A stretch of DNA of 64,000 bases from Alicyclobacillus sacchari. Lineage in GTDB: Bacteria > Bacillota > Bacilli > Alicyclobacillales > Alicyclobacillaceae. Made by a program: the position numbers and the translations under genes. Location: assembly GCF_004366795.1 (NCBI RefSeq), contig NZ_SORF01000001.1, forward strand, positions 310,001 to 374,000, written 5' to 3'. Below are positions 34,803 to 43,945 of this stretch, piece after piece (the first letter of the stretch is position 1; each line of letters begins with the position of its first letter). The notes under the pieces were generated by a model, which was not told where the DNA came from, ran no database searches, and was given only the letters and a program-made list of their open reading frames with translations.

Positions 34803-36029
34803 TCATTCCGCCCGCTTTGCTTCGCGCTCACGACGGCGTGCGTTGGTCAAAAGCGCCTCGGCAATGGTCATCTTCTGCATTTCGATGGTACCTTCCTCAA
34901 ACCAGAGCGACCGCGCATCGCGGTACAGCCGCTCCACCGGGCTGGTCACCGCGTAGCCGATCCCTCCAAATAAGCTCAGTGCGCCGTCCGTGACATCGCC
35001 GACCATGCGAATCGCATTCGCTTTCGCAATCGAGGCTTCCAGCGCAATGTCCTGGCCGAGATCGTACTTATAAGCGACGTCAAGACACAACAGGCGCGCC
35101 GCCTGGACGGCAATCTGCATTTCAGCCAAACGCATCTGCACGGCCTGCCGGCTTGCCAGTGCCTTGCCGAACGTCGTCCGCTGCCGCACGAAATCGAGTG
35201 TCCTGTCCAGCGATTCCTGTGCCAAGCCGACTGCACTTTGCGCAATGCATCCCCGGCTCTGATCGAGAAAACCGCGCACCGCCACGCCAAACCCTTCGCC
35301 AATCTCGCCAAGAATCTCGTCTTCGCCGACCTCGCAGTTGTCGAACTCGATCACGGCGTGCGAGCAGCCTTTGTCGCCCATCATGTGCGGCATCGGGATT
35401 AACTTCATGCCTTTGCGGCCCTGCGGTACAAGGAATGCGGTCAATCCGCCACGGCCGGCCCCGCCTTCCATCTTGGCGATCACGGCGAGAACAGCGGCTT
35501 CCTCCGCAAACGTGATGAGATGTTTACGCCCGTTGAGAATGAATTTGCCATTCTCGTAGGTCGCTGTGGTCCGCAGATCGATCCCGGTGCCATTGTCCGG
35601 TTCCGTCAGCGCGAAGGCGACAAGCGCACCTTCGTCGACCAACTTCTTCAGCCAGTACTCCTGTTGTTCGCGCGTGCCTTGACCGACGGTTCGCCAGATG
35701 CTGTTATACGCGTGGAACACCATGCGAATCGAACCGTGGCAGTGGGCAATTTCTTCGAGAATCGGAAAGTACAGGCCAAGTGGCAGACCTTCACCGCCAA
35801 CCCAAGTCGGCTGTGTCAACTTGTGAAAGCCTAATTCGCGCACCCGCGCCCACAGCGCAGCGGGGATCTTTTCGTCGCGTTCGATCTGCGCGCCCCATTC
35901 TGCCGCCTCCTCCTGGCGGAACTGAATGACGCGGTTGCGAATCTCGTTTGCCCTCTGCACCAGCGCTTCGTCATAGTGCGGCAACTGTGGGCGAATCGCG
36001 TCGGGCATGGAAGGGTTAAGAATGCTCAT
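34803..36029 (-). CDS. acyl-CoA dehydrogenase-like flavoprotein 1
   Basis: This 408-residue member of the acyl-CoA dehydrogenase family follows AGGAGG. It has the FAD signatures 'ALTEPDNGTGIDLRTTA' and 'DKGCSHAVIEFDNCEV', and keeps the catalytic-Glu loop ('WFEEGTIEMQKM'). Such enzymes add or remove a double bond next to a thioester. In this cluster it could desaturate or reduce ring intermediates on the path from shikimate. It is paralogous to the copy at 42782. Confidence 0.9.
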   Translation of the reverse strand: MSILNPSMPDAIRPQLPHYDEALVQRANEIRNRVIQFRQEEAAEWGAQIERDEKIPAALWARVRELGFHKLTQPTWVGGEGLPLGLYFPILEEIAHCHGSIRMVFHAYNSIWRTVGQGTREQQEYWLKKLVDEGALVAFALTEPDNGTGIDLRTTATYENGKFILNGRKHLITFAEEAAVLAVIAKMEGGAGRGGLTAFLVPQGRKGMKLIPMPHMMGDKGCSHAVIEFDNCEVGEDEILGEIGEGFGVAVRGFLDQSRGCIAQSAVGLAQESLDRTLDFVRQRTTFGKALASRQAVQMRLAEMQIAVQAARLLCLDVAYKYDLGQDIALEASIAKANAIRMVGDVTDGALSLFGGIGYAVTSPVERLYRDARSLWFEEGTIEMQKMTIAEALLTNARRREREAKRAE

Positions 36030-36040
36030 GACAAGTCCTC

Positions 36041-37699
36041 CTAGCGGCCGTTTGCCTGACCTTCCGCTTCAAGGCGGAAACGCTCACGCAAATCTTTCTT
36101 TTTGATTTTTCCAGAGTGTGTCTGCGGAAACTCCGTCATCAATTCGAGCCGATCCGGAAATTGGAACTTCGCAAGTCCTTGCTCAGCGAGAAATTCCCGT
36201 AGTTCTTTCAATGACAACGCCGCGTGCCCTTCGCGCAAGATCACGCAGGCAACTGTGTGCTGGCCCAGCGTTGCGTCTGGAGCCCCGACCACGGCGACGT
36301 TTTCCACAGACGGATGCTTGGAAATAGCGTCCTCGACAGTCTTCGGGTCGATCTTGGTGCCGCCTCGGTTAATGATGTCGTCCGCACGGGCGATGAACAC
36401 GTAGCGCCCGTTCTCGTCTTGGCGCAGGACGTCCCCTGAGTGGAACCAGCCATCGGCGTCCCATTGCTTGTGCGCCGCCGTCGGATTTTGGTAATAGCCC
36501 GCACTAAAGTTCGGGCCTCGCGACCACATCTCCCCAGGTTCGCCCGGCTTCACGTCATGGCCATCCTCATCGACCAGACGCACCTCTGTACCAGGAATGG
36601 CAAAACCGACAGTCGACGACAGAGCCTCAAGCGGATCGTCAGGGCGCGTTGCCGTCGCCAAGAATCCTTCCGACCAGCCAAACATACAGCCGACCTTGAT
36701 ACCACTGTCGGCCTGGAGTTGCACGAGCACAGCGCTCGGCACAGGCGCACCCGCGTAGATGAACAACTTGACACTCGACGTATCGGTCGCTTTCAGGTTG
36801 GGCGCATTCGCCACGTGAATGACGTGCGGTGGCGCGCCCACCAGGTAGGTCGGTCGATATTCCTCGATCCACTTCAAGACGCGCGCCGCCGAGAAACGCT
36901 CGAGCAACATGATCCGTCCACCCTTGGCGACGGTCATCATCACACCGGCAAGCATGCCTGTCTGATGGCAGATGGGCGCGAGACAGAGCACACCTTCTCC
37001 AGGTTCGTACCCAAAATTCTTCGCGTAGGCGCGCGCGGCCCATAGGTAGTTGGCGTGATAGTGGACGACGCCCTTGGGAGAACCTGTCGTACCGGACGTA
37101 AACACCATGAGGAAGGCGTCGAGCGCCCCCGGGCGGTTTGCGGCGAGTTCCGTGTCTCCCAACTTCTTGCCGGAATCGCGGAGGCTCGCAAACGTCAGGG
37201 CCCCTTCCGGAGCCCGTTGCGGATCGCCCTGCAGGACAATCTCCTTGAGATCCGGCAATTCAGCCTTCAGTGAAACCGCCATATCGTAAAGAGGCTGGCC
37301 GCGGAAGTAGTCCGCAATGATCCAGACTTTTGCGCGCGATGTTTGGAGACTCGTCAACAGCGCCTGCCGCCCTAGATCAATTTGAAGGGACACGCCAATG
37401 GCACCAATCCGCGCTGCTGCAAATACACCGACCACGTAATCGAGCGCATTTGGCAACTGCAAGGCCACGGTATCGCCCTTGCGGACCCCCATTTCGTACA
37501 GAGTTGCCGCAACCGCTTCGATCTCGTTCCAAAGTTGCTCATAGCTCGCTTCCCGTTCTTCATCTCGATGGACAAAGTTCGGATATTGCTTGACGTCGTT
37601 GTAGAACACGTCGACAAACGACTCTTCTGTCCAGTAGCCTTTGTCGATATATAATTGAGCGCGCTCACGTGTCAGGGTCCTGCCCTCAAAATCAAACAT
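36041..37699 (-). CDS. AMP-forming acid:CoA/ACP ligase 1, dihydroxybenzoate-ligase-like
   Basis: The 552 residues carry the ANL motifs 'FTSGTTGSPKGVVHYH' (A3), 'GWSEGFLAT' (A5), 'SGDVLRQDENGRYVFIARADDIINRGG' region (A7-A8) and the late catalytic Lys ('HSGKIKKKDL'). It is most like ligases that activate cyclic or aromatic acids such as 2,3-dihydroxybenzoate. The natural candidate here is shikimate or a reduced relative, loaded on CoA or on the neighbouring ACP. A terminator-like hairpin separates it from the ACP gene. Confidence 0.88.
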   Translation of the reverse strand: MFDFEGRTLTRERAQLYIDKGYWTEESFVDVFYNDVKQYPNFVHRDEEREASYEQLWNEIEAVAATLYEMGVRKGDTVALQLPNALDYVVGVFAAARIGAIGVSLQIDLGRQALLTSLQTSRAKVWIIADYFRGQPLYDMAVSLKAELPDLKEIVLQGDPQRAPEGALTFASLRDSGKKLGDTELAANRPGALDAFLMVFTSGTTGSPKGVVHYHANYLWAARAYAKNFGYEPGEGVLCLAPICHQTGMLAGVMMTVAKGGRIMLLERFSAARVLKWIEEYRPTYLVGAPPHVIHVANAPNLKATDTSSVKLFIYAGAPVPSAVLVQLQADSGIKVGCMFGWSEGFLATATRPDDPLEALSSTVGFAIPGTEVRLVDEDGHDVKPGEPGEMWSRGPNFSAGYYQNPTAAHKQWDADGWFHSGDVLRQDENGRYVFIARADDIINRGGTKIDPKTVEDAISKHPSVENVAVVGAPDATLGQHTVACVILREGHAALSLKELREFLAEQGLAKFQFPDRLELMTEFPQTHSGKIKKKDLRERFRLEAEGQANGR

Positions 37700-37792
37700 C
37701 CGAGTACCTCCTCATGTACATGGTTGGTGCGACACAATTCATTCGGATGTCAAATCGTGCTGTCGATTCGCGCGATCCGCCCTAGCAGGGGA

Positions 37793-37817
37793 AAAGGGCA
37801 GCCATTGGCCGCCCTTT
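37793..37817 (-). terminator. terminator-like hairpin between ACP and ligase genes
   Basis: On the minus strand AAAGGGC (37817-37811) pairs with GCCCTTT (37799-37793), followed by TTCC. It lies inside the cluster operon and may let only part of transcription pass on to the ligase. Confidence 0.6.
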
Positions 37818-37824
37818 GTCTTTG

Positions 37825-38082
37825 TCAGTGTGCTAAGCGCCCGCTGATGTATTGAACGACACCTTCAACCGTCGAAAGTTGACCAAAATCGGCCTCTGGA
37901 ATCTCGATGTCGAACTCGTCCTCAAAGGCGACCGCGAGTTCCGTCAGATCGAGCGAATCGGCACCAAGATCATCGACAAACAGACTGTCCGGCTTGACTT
38001 GGTCCGCGTCCACCTGCAATTGGTTCACCACCACTTTGCGCACGCGTTCTTCGATCTGTTGCTTATTCAATGCCTCTGCCAT
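37825..38082 (-). CDS. acyl carrier protein, cluster-specific
   Basis: The 85 residues carry the phosphopantetheine site 'DDLGADSLDLTEL' (S43) and the acidic helix II typical of fatty-acid ACP. AAGGAG precedes the ATG. A dedicated ACP next to the ligase suggests that some ring intermediates are carried on ACP rather than CoA, or that the finished starter is handed on this protein to fatty acid synthesis. Confidence 0.93.
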   Translation of the reverse strand: MAEALNKQQIEERVRKVVVNQLQVDADQVKPDSLFVDDLGADSLDLTELAVAFEDEFDIEIPEADFGQLSTVEGVVQYISGRLAH

Positions 38083-38158
38083 CTGTCTTCTCCTTTTCTA
38101 TTGGCTTGATGTTGCTGCCACAAACCTGATACACGGCTTGAAAACCCCGTTGCATCTC

Positions 38159-38938
38159 TTAAAAGCTCTCAAATCCGCCTGTCAAAAGCGTTAAACCGCC
38201 ATCGACGCGAATCACCTGACCTGTGATAAATCGGGACAGATCACTCGCCAGAAAGACAGCTGTGTCTGCGACATCTTCAGGAGTCGCCAAGCGGCCTAGC
38301 GGCGTATGCGCAATGACGTCCTGTCGATACGCATCATAGTTGTCTCCACCGTAATAGCGGGCCGATTCGGTGTCGACGACACCTGGATTGATGGAATTGA
38401 CCGTGATTCCCTTGTCGCCCACTTCCGACGCGAGATAACGCGTCATCGCTTCGAGTGCCGCTTTCGCGGACCCAAGCGTCGCGTAGCGCGGCAACGTGTA
38501 TGTGCTGCCCATGCTCGACATCGTGATGATTCGCCCGCCACCGCGGTTTTCCATCAGCGGTACACAGCGCTGTGCGGCGAAGACGAAACTGTGGATATTC
38601 ACGCGATACGTGCGATCGATATGGTAGTCTTTCAGACTATCGATGGGCTTGAATGCACTGGCCGCAGCATTTGCGACAAAGATATCAAGGCCTCCGAAGA
38701 CTCGTTCAATCTCGTCAAACGCAGCGTTCAATTCCTCCTGGCTCTCCATCTCCGCTTTGACGACCAAGGCCTCACGCCCCAGTTCGCGCACAGCAGCCGC
38801 CGTCGCCTCCGCCTGTTCCGGCTCGCGCCGATAGTGGATGACGACATCTGCGCCCTCGCGTGCCATCGCGATGGCAACAGCGCGTCCGATGCCGCGACTG
38901 CTGCCGGTTACAAACGCCTTTTTCCCTGCCAACAACAT
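38159..38938 (-). CDS. SDR with enoyl-reductase signature (FabL/ChcA-like) 1
   Basis: This 259-residue short-chain dehydrogenase has the NADPH loop 'TGSSRGIGRA' (11-20). Tyr and Lys are spaced Y-x6-K (Y152, K159), the pattern of enoyl reductases such as FabI and FabL rather than the Y-x3-K of ketoreductases. The end 'ITGQVIRVDGGLTLL' is also FabL-like. It is a good candidate for a cyclohexenylcarbonyl thioester reductase. GGAGG precedes the ATG. Confidence 0.88.
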   Translation of the reverse strand: MLLAGKKAFVTGSSRGIGRAVAIAMAREGADVVIHYRREPEQAEATAAAVRELGREALVVKAEMESQEELNAAFDEIERVFGGLDIFVANAAASAFKPIDSLKDYHIDRTYRVNIHSFVFAAQRCVPLMENRGGGRIITMSSMGSTYTLPRYATLGSAKAALEAMTRYLASEVGDKGITVNSINPGVVDTESARYYGGDNYDAYRQDVIAHTPLGRLATPEDVADTAVFLASDLSRFITGQVIRVDGGLTLLTGGFESF

Positions 38939-38990
38939 TCAGTCATGCCTCCTTGCGACCAACAGAACGCCGCTATGTCCAAGCGCCTCT

Positions 38991-40997
38991 TTACTCGATT
39001 CGATACGCCGCCGCAAACGCCTCGCGAATGGCTCGCGCGGCGTTGATGCCGCGGCTCTCGCGCGCACCGCCGACGACGTGGACACGTGCCTTTGCGGCCA
39101 ACTCGTCCAGCCAGTCGACGCGCGCTGACTCCTGCCCAGTGCACAACACGACCTGATCCGCGGCCACGACCTTTTCCTGCCCATCGTGATCGATCACGAC
39201 GGTATCCGGGCGAATGTCGCGCACTGAGGCCCCGGTCAGCACATCGACACCAAGGCGTTGCAGCTCCTGCTTGACAACCCAGCGGGTGCTGCGACCGATG
39301 CCGTGTCCATAGCGTTCGCTGCGCGCCAGCACCGTGATGTTGCGAGCGAGCGAAGCAGGCTCCACCAGCCGTTGCGCCCGGAAAAACGACGCCGCCTCAG
39401 GCGAGGCATGCCGATGCTCGGCGAGATATGTCGCGACGTCACAACCAATTCCCCCGGCTCCGACAATCACGATGTTTCGTCCAACCTGCACTTGTCCATT
39501 CAAGATCTGCGCATACGTCACCACATGCGGCAGGTCTTCGCCAGGAAGGCTAGGTCTTTTCGGCTCGACACCGACAGCGACAATCACATCCTCGAACGAA
39601 GCCAGTTCGTCCACCGTGGGCTCTGTCTGCATTGTAACAGTCACAGCAAGCCGTTCAAGCATCTCTTCGTAATAACGGATGGTCTCGTAAAACTCCGCTT
39701 TCCCAGGAATGCGGGCAGCCATGCGGAATTGCCCGCCCAATTCGCGATCGCGCTCGTACAGTGTCACCTCGTGCCCGCGCATCGCCGCCGCCACAGCGGC
39801 AGCCAAACCGGCCGGACCGCCGCCGACCACAGCAACACGTCGGCGCACGCCCGCCTTGACGAGCGGCCATTCCGACTCTTGTCCAGCGCGCGGATTGACC
39901 AAGCAACTCACTGGCTGATACGGCTTGACGAGCGTGTGATCCAAACACGACTGGTTACAGGCGATGCAAACGTTGAGCCCTTGCCGATCCCCTTTAAGTA
40001 TTTTCCGTGCAAAATCCGGATCGGCCAACCAAGGACGCGCGGGCGCGATGAAGTCGAGATAACCGTCGGCCACCAACTGGTCTGCCAACTCGGGCACGTT
40101 CAAACGGTTGGCGCCCAGTATCGGCACCGTCACATGCTGACGGATGCGGCCGGCGACGGCCGCAAAGCCTCCGCGCGGAACGACCTGTTGCACCGTCGGC
40201 ACGCGCGACTCGTGCCAGCCAATCCCGATGTTCAGCGCATCGACGCCAGTTTTCACCAAAGCCTGCGCGAAGCGAATGGTCTCCTCGTCGGTCGTGCTGT
40301 CCGGCATCAGATCAGCGCCCGACATCCGGTAGATCATGGGGTATTCGGCGCCGACGGCCGCACGCACCGCCTTTACCACTTCCAGCGGCATGCGCATGCG
40401 GCGCTCAAAATCGCCACCATACTCGTCGTCGCGCACATTGGTGAGCGGCGACAAGAACTGGTTGAGGAGATAGCCTTCCGACCCCATGATTTCCACGGCG
40501 TCAAAGCCGAGCCGCTTCGCCGTGATCGCAGCATTGGCGAAGCCCTCAATGGTGCGCGCGATGTCTTCCGCCGTCATCGCGCGCGGCGTCTCGCGCGTCA
40601 GCCGCGATGGTATCGCGCTCGGCGCCACCGGCTGCGTGCCGATCTCTTCCGAAAACGCATATCGACCCGCGTGAAACAACTGCAAGGCAATGCGACCTCC
40701 GCCAGCATGGACGGCTTCCGGCAACTTCGCGAGCATCTCGATGTGCCCAGGATTCGTGAGCACGTACATCTCGCCGCCGCCCTCCGGCAGCACCACGGCG
40801 CCGCCCGTGATGATCAGCGCAGCCATGCCCTCTGCGCGATCGCGATAAAATGTACAAAGCCGATCCATATATTCCGGGTTGCGCTCCAGCCCCATGTGCA
40901 TGGAACCCATCAAAATGCGATGAGGCAGAGCGAGCGAGCCAATTCGCCCGGGTTGGCTTAAGGCCTGGAACTGGCGCAATACGTTTTGCGGTGCCAC
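38991..40997 (-). CDS. 2,4-dienoyl-CoA reductase-like flavoprotein (FadH/Old Yellow Enzyme type)
   Basis: I prefer the GTG at 40997, preceded by GAGGTG at good distance; the ATG at 41045 has no such site and nearly touches the promoter. The 668 residues have an FMN TIM barrel, then four Cys for a 4Fe-4S cluster ('CIACNQSC', next Cys in 'PVSCLVNP'; about 340-365). FAD and NADH domains follow ('VAVVGGGPAGLAAA', 'IVGAGGIGCDVATYLAEH'). It would reduce conjugated dienes formed when ring hydroxyls are lost. Confidence 0.92.
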   Translation of the reverse strand: MAPQNVLRQFQALSQPGRIGSLALPHRILMGSMHMGLERNPEYMDRLCTFYRDRAEGMAALIITGGAVVLPEGGGEMYVLTNPGHIEMLAKLPEAVHAGGGRIALQLFHAGRYAFSEEIGTQPVAPSAIPSRLTRETPRAMTAEDIARTIEGFANAAITAKRLGFDAVEIMGSEGYLLNQFLSPLTNVRDDEYGGDFERRMRMPLEVVKAVRAAVGAEYPMIYRMSGADLMPDSTTDEETIRFAQALVKTGVDALNIGIGWHESRVPTVQQVVPRGGFAAVAGRIRQHVTVPILGANRLNVPELADQLVADGYLDFIAPARPWLADPDFARKILKGDRQGLNVCIACNQSCLDHTLVKPYQPVSCLVNPRAGQESEWPLVKAGVRRRVAVVGGGPAGLAAAVAAAMRGHEVTLYERDRELGGQFRMAARIPGKAEFYETIRYYEEMLERLAVTVTMQTEPTVDELASFEDVIVAVGVEPKRPSLPGEDLPHVVTYAQILNGQVQVGRNIVIVGAGGIGCDVATYLAEHRHASPEAASFFRAQRLVEPASLARNITVLARSERYGHGIGRSTRWVVKQELQRLGVDVLTGASVRDIRPDTVVIDHDGQEKVVAADQVVLCTGQESARVDWLDELAAKARVHVVGGARESRGINAARAIREAFAAAYRIE

Positions 40998-41070
40998 ATT
41001 CAACACCTCTTCACCACTGGCTTGCGAGGCAACATCCTCGCGCATATTCCCAAGCCGTTTTTATAATCTG

Positions 41071-41138
41071 ATATTAGCACCTGGTATTGAATTCGTCGAC
41101 AAGCGTGCTAGAATGTTTTATAACCAGGTACGAATTTC
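41071..41138. promoter_or_regulatory. divergent promoter with two facing FapR-like boxes
   Basis: Box 1 is TTAGCACCTGGTATTGAA at 41074-41091 on the plus strand. Box 2 is TTCGTACCTGGTTATAAA on the minus strand (41134-41117). They resemble the FapR operator consensus (TTAGTACC then GT and TTAA). A plus-strand promoter TTGAAT (41087-41092) and TAGAAT (41109-41114) lies between them, with box 2 just downstream of the -10. On the minus strand TTATAA near 41065 is a likely -10 for the FadH-like operon. FapR itself is not in the window. Confidence 0.65.
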
Positions 41139-41161
41139 GGAATGAAAGGGGCGGCGCCACT

Positions 41162-42760
41162 GTGAGCGCTCCGCTGTTTCTCGACAAATTTGACATGTTC
41201 CGGGCGCAGAGCCCGAATCAATTGGCTGTTATCGATCTCGCTGCCTCATCTCCCATTCAGCTGACGTATGCGCAAGTGGATGAACTATCCACTCGCGCTG
41301 CCATCGGCCTTTTACAACGCGGCGTCCAACCGGGCGACGCCGTCGCCTACCAGTTGCCAAGCGGCTGGCCGTTTATTGTCATCACCCTCGGCCTCTGGAA
41401 ACTTGGTGCCGTTCCCTGCCCCCTGCTGCCTTCATTGCGGGAACGGGAAGTGACGTTCATCATGCAGTCGTCCGGGAGCCGTTTGCTGATTGTGCCGGAC
41501 GAGTTTCGCCGATTCACGTACGCCCAGCTTGTCGATAGAATCCGGCCAGAACTCCCCGCGCTTGAACACGTTATTGTGATCGACCATTTGCAGTACGATC
41601 CCGCCGCAACCGACCTCGGCGGCATCGTTTGGCAAGGCGAGATGCCCGACGACATGCTGGCGGATGTGGCACGCCGGCGCGCGACAGCGACGTCCTACTC
41701 GCAACTGCTCTACACGTCCGGGACAACCGGCGAGCCCAAGGGCGTCCTGCACACGCATCAGAGCCTGTCAAACGCTTTGCTCGCACACACGACGACATTG
41801 GGGCTGACGGCGAACGACCGCATCTGGGTGCCATCCCCGCTTGCTCACCAAACAGGATTTCTCTATGGAATGCTCGTTTCCTTCTACATCGGCGGCACGG
41901 GGATTTACCAAGCGGTTTGGGATGTCGACACGGCCCGTGCCGCCATCGAGATCCATGGCGCGACATTCGTGCAGGCCGCCATGCCTTTCTTATCCGACAT
42001 GACGCGCAGCGAGCAACCGCCGAAGGGACTGCGTCTCTTTATTGCAACGGGCGCAGCTATCCCTCGCCAATTGGCTCAAGAAGCCCGCGAAAAATTGGCC
42101 TGCTCCATCGTCGGCGCTTGGGGATCCACGGAAGCCTGCCTGGTCACCGTCGGTCGTCCCAACGATCCGCCAGAAAAACTTTGGGGCACGGACGGCCGTG
42201 CCATCGACGGCATGCAGATCCGCGTCGTCGACGACGAAGGTCATGTTTTGCCACCGGGGCGAGAAGGAAACTATCAAATCAAGACGCCAGCGATGTTCGC
42301 CACCTACTTGCACCATCATGAGTGGTACGAAGCAGGATTCACGAACGATGGATTTTTTGACACTGGTGATCTCGCCGTGATCGACGAGGACGGTTATTTG
42401 AAGATCACCGGCCGCAAAAAGGACGTCGTCAACCGCGGCGGTGAGAAGATCCCGGTGGTCGAGATTGAGGACTTGCTTTATCAGCATCCCGCCATCGCGG
42501 ACGCCGCGGTCGTGGCAATGCCTGACGAACGGTTGGGCGAACGGGCATGCGCATACGTCGTGCTGCAGCCAGGGCACACCGCCATCGACCTCTCGCACAT
42601 CACCGACTTTCTAGGTGAGCGCGGCATGGCAAAGATCTATTGGCCGGAGCGCGTGGAGATCATCGACGAGATGCCGCGTACCGCAAGCGGCAAGATTCAA
42701 AAGTACGTCCTGCGCAACGATATCGCAAACAAACTGCAGCAGGAACGAGCCCAAGCCTAA
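41162..42760 (+). CDS. AMP-forming acid:CoA ligase 2, cyclohexanecarboxylate-ligase-like
   Basis: A GTG at 41162 behind AAGGGG gives 532 residues; the frame from 41087 starts inside the operator. The ANL motifs are 'LYTSGTTGEPKGVLHTH' (A3), 'GAWGSTEAC' (A5), 'DTGDLAVIDEDGYLKITGRKKD' in pieces (A7-A8) and the catalytic Lys ('TASGKIQKYVL'). It resembles the AliA-type cyclohexanecarboxylate and short-acid ligases. It may make the CoA starter directly or recycle the free acid. It is the second ligase of the cluster. Confidence 0.88.
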   Translation: MSAPLFLDKFDMFRAQSPNQLAVIDLAASSPIQLTYAQVDELSTRAAIGLLQRGVQPGDAVAYQLPSGWPFIVITLGLWKLGAVPCPLLPSLREREVTFIMQSSGSRLLIVPDEFRRFTYAQLVDRIRPELPALEHVIVIDHLQYDPAATDLGGIVWQGEMPDDMLADVARRRATATSYSQLLYTSGTTGEPKGVLHTHQSLSNALLAHTTTLGLTANDRIWVPSPLAHQTGFLYGMLVSFYIGGTGIYQAVWDVDTARAAIEIHGATFVQAAMPFLSDMTRSEQPPKGLRLFIATGAAIPRQLAQEAREKLACSIVGAWGSTEACLVTVGRPNDPPEKLWGTDGRAIDGMQIRVVDDEGHVLPPGREGNYQIKTPAMFATYLHHHEWYEAGFTNDGFFDTGDLAVIDEDGYLKITGRKKDVVNRGGEKIPVVEIEDLLYQHPAIADAAVVAMPDERLGERACAYVVLQPGHTAIDLSHITDFLGERGMAKIYWPERVEIIDEMPRTASGKIQKYVLRNDIANKLQQERAQA

Positions 42761-42781
42761 AGCGAAGAAGGGGGATGAACG

Positions 42782-43945
42782 ATGCAGACGCGAACATTTG
42801 CCGAGTGGATGGCGGACGTCGACGCTTATGTCGCAGGCCCTGCTGCCGCGTGGGCGCAACAGATTGAAACAACGGGCGCTGTGCCACAAGCGGTATGGCA
42901 GGAACTGAACGACCGCGGTTACCTGCGCCTCGCGGCCCCGCGCGATTTCGGCGGCTTCGGTTTGACATTTGTTGAATACCTGCGCCTGCTCGAACGATTT
43001 GCTGCGATGCATGGTTCGATGCGCGTCATCGTCCACGTCATGAACAGCTTGTGGCGCTCCTTGGCCAGCAAAGCGTCGCTCGGACAAATGGAACGCTTTG
43101 TCAAACCGTTTATCGCGGGTCAGCTGCGGGCGACGTTCACCTTAACGGAACCGAATTCAGGATCCGGCGCGGATATCAAGACTACCGCTCGTCGTGAAGG
43201 CGATGAATATGTCGTAAATGGCGAAAAATGGATGATTATCTTCAGTGATGTCGCGGATTACTTCCTGCTGTTCTGCCGACTCGAGGGGACGAGCGGCGGT
43301 GAAGGCACCTTGGCACTCATGGTACCAAGGGATGCGATGGGACTTCAGATTGAATATATGGCTCCGGCCATGGGCGTCACCGGTACACAGCACGGTCACT
43401 TGCGCCTTAGCAATTGTCGCGTGCCTGTCGCCAATCGTTTGGGCGAAGAGGGGGATGGTCTGGAAGTTGCTTTTCGCGGCTTTCTGGATCCCTCGCGCAC
43501 CGCGATCGGTATGACATGTGTGGGTGCGGCACAGCGCAGCTTGGATCTTGCGACCGAACACGCGCTCACCCGCGTGACATTTGGGCAACCACTCGCCAAA
43601 CGGCAAGTGATTCAGATGTGGCTTGCCGAGATGGCGACTGACATTGCAGCCGCGCGTCAGCTCGTGTTGCATGCTGCGCGCAAGTTGGACGAGGGACATT
43701 CGATTACAGTTGACGCGAGCATGGCGAAGATGTTCGCGACGGAGATGTTGCAGCGGGTCACCGATAAGGCCCTGCAAATCCACGGTGGGCCAGGTTACTT
43801 TCAATCCAGCGAGATCGAACGCTTGTATCGCGACGCGCGAATGCAACGGTTTGAGGAAGGAACATCAGAAATTCAGAAGATGGTGATTGCGCGCGACGTG
43901 CTGGACAAGGCGAAAGCGGCGCGTGAAAGGAGAAATCGCGGATGA
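42782..43945 (+). CDS. acyl-CoA dehydrogenase-like flavoprotein 2
   Basis: The 387 residues have 'TLTEPNSGSGADIKTTA', 'HGHLRLSNCRVP', 'VTFGQPLAKRQVIQMWLAEM' and the catalytic-Glu loop 'RFEEGTSEIQKMV'. It follows the ligase by 21 bases and overlaps the DAHP synthase start by four bases (ATGA). It is paralogous to the copy at 34803. Having both implies two distinct oxidation or reduction steps at the thioester-activated ring. Confidence 0.9.
   Translation: MQTRTFAEWMADVDAYVAGPAAAWAQQIETTGAVPQAVWQELNDRGYLRLAAPRDFGGFGLTFVEYLRLLERFAAMHGSMRVIVHVMNSLWRSLASKASLGQMERFVKPFIAGQLRATFTLTEPNSGSGADIKTTARREGDEYVVNGEKWMIIFSDVADYFLLFCRLEGTSGGEGTLALMVPRDAMGLQIEYMAPAMGVTGTQHGHLRLSNCRVPVANRLGEEGDGLEVAFRGFLDPSRTAIGMTCVGAAQRSLDLATEHALTRVTFGQPLAKRQVIQMWLAEMATDIAAARQLVLHAARKLDEGHSITVDASMAKMFATEMLQRVTDKALQIHGGPGYFQSSEIERLYRDARMQRFEEGTSEIQKMVIARDVLDKAKAARERRNRG

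Noticed and set aside
39258-40961. 567-codon open frame on the plus strand opposite the dienoyl-CoA reductase gene
   Set aside because: The minus-strand gene has clear FMN, 4Fe-4S and FAD motifs; the opposite frame has none and no start site.
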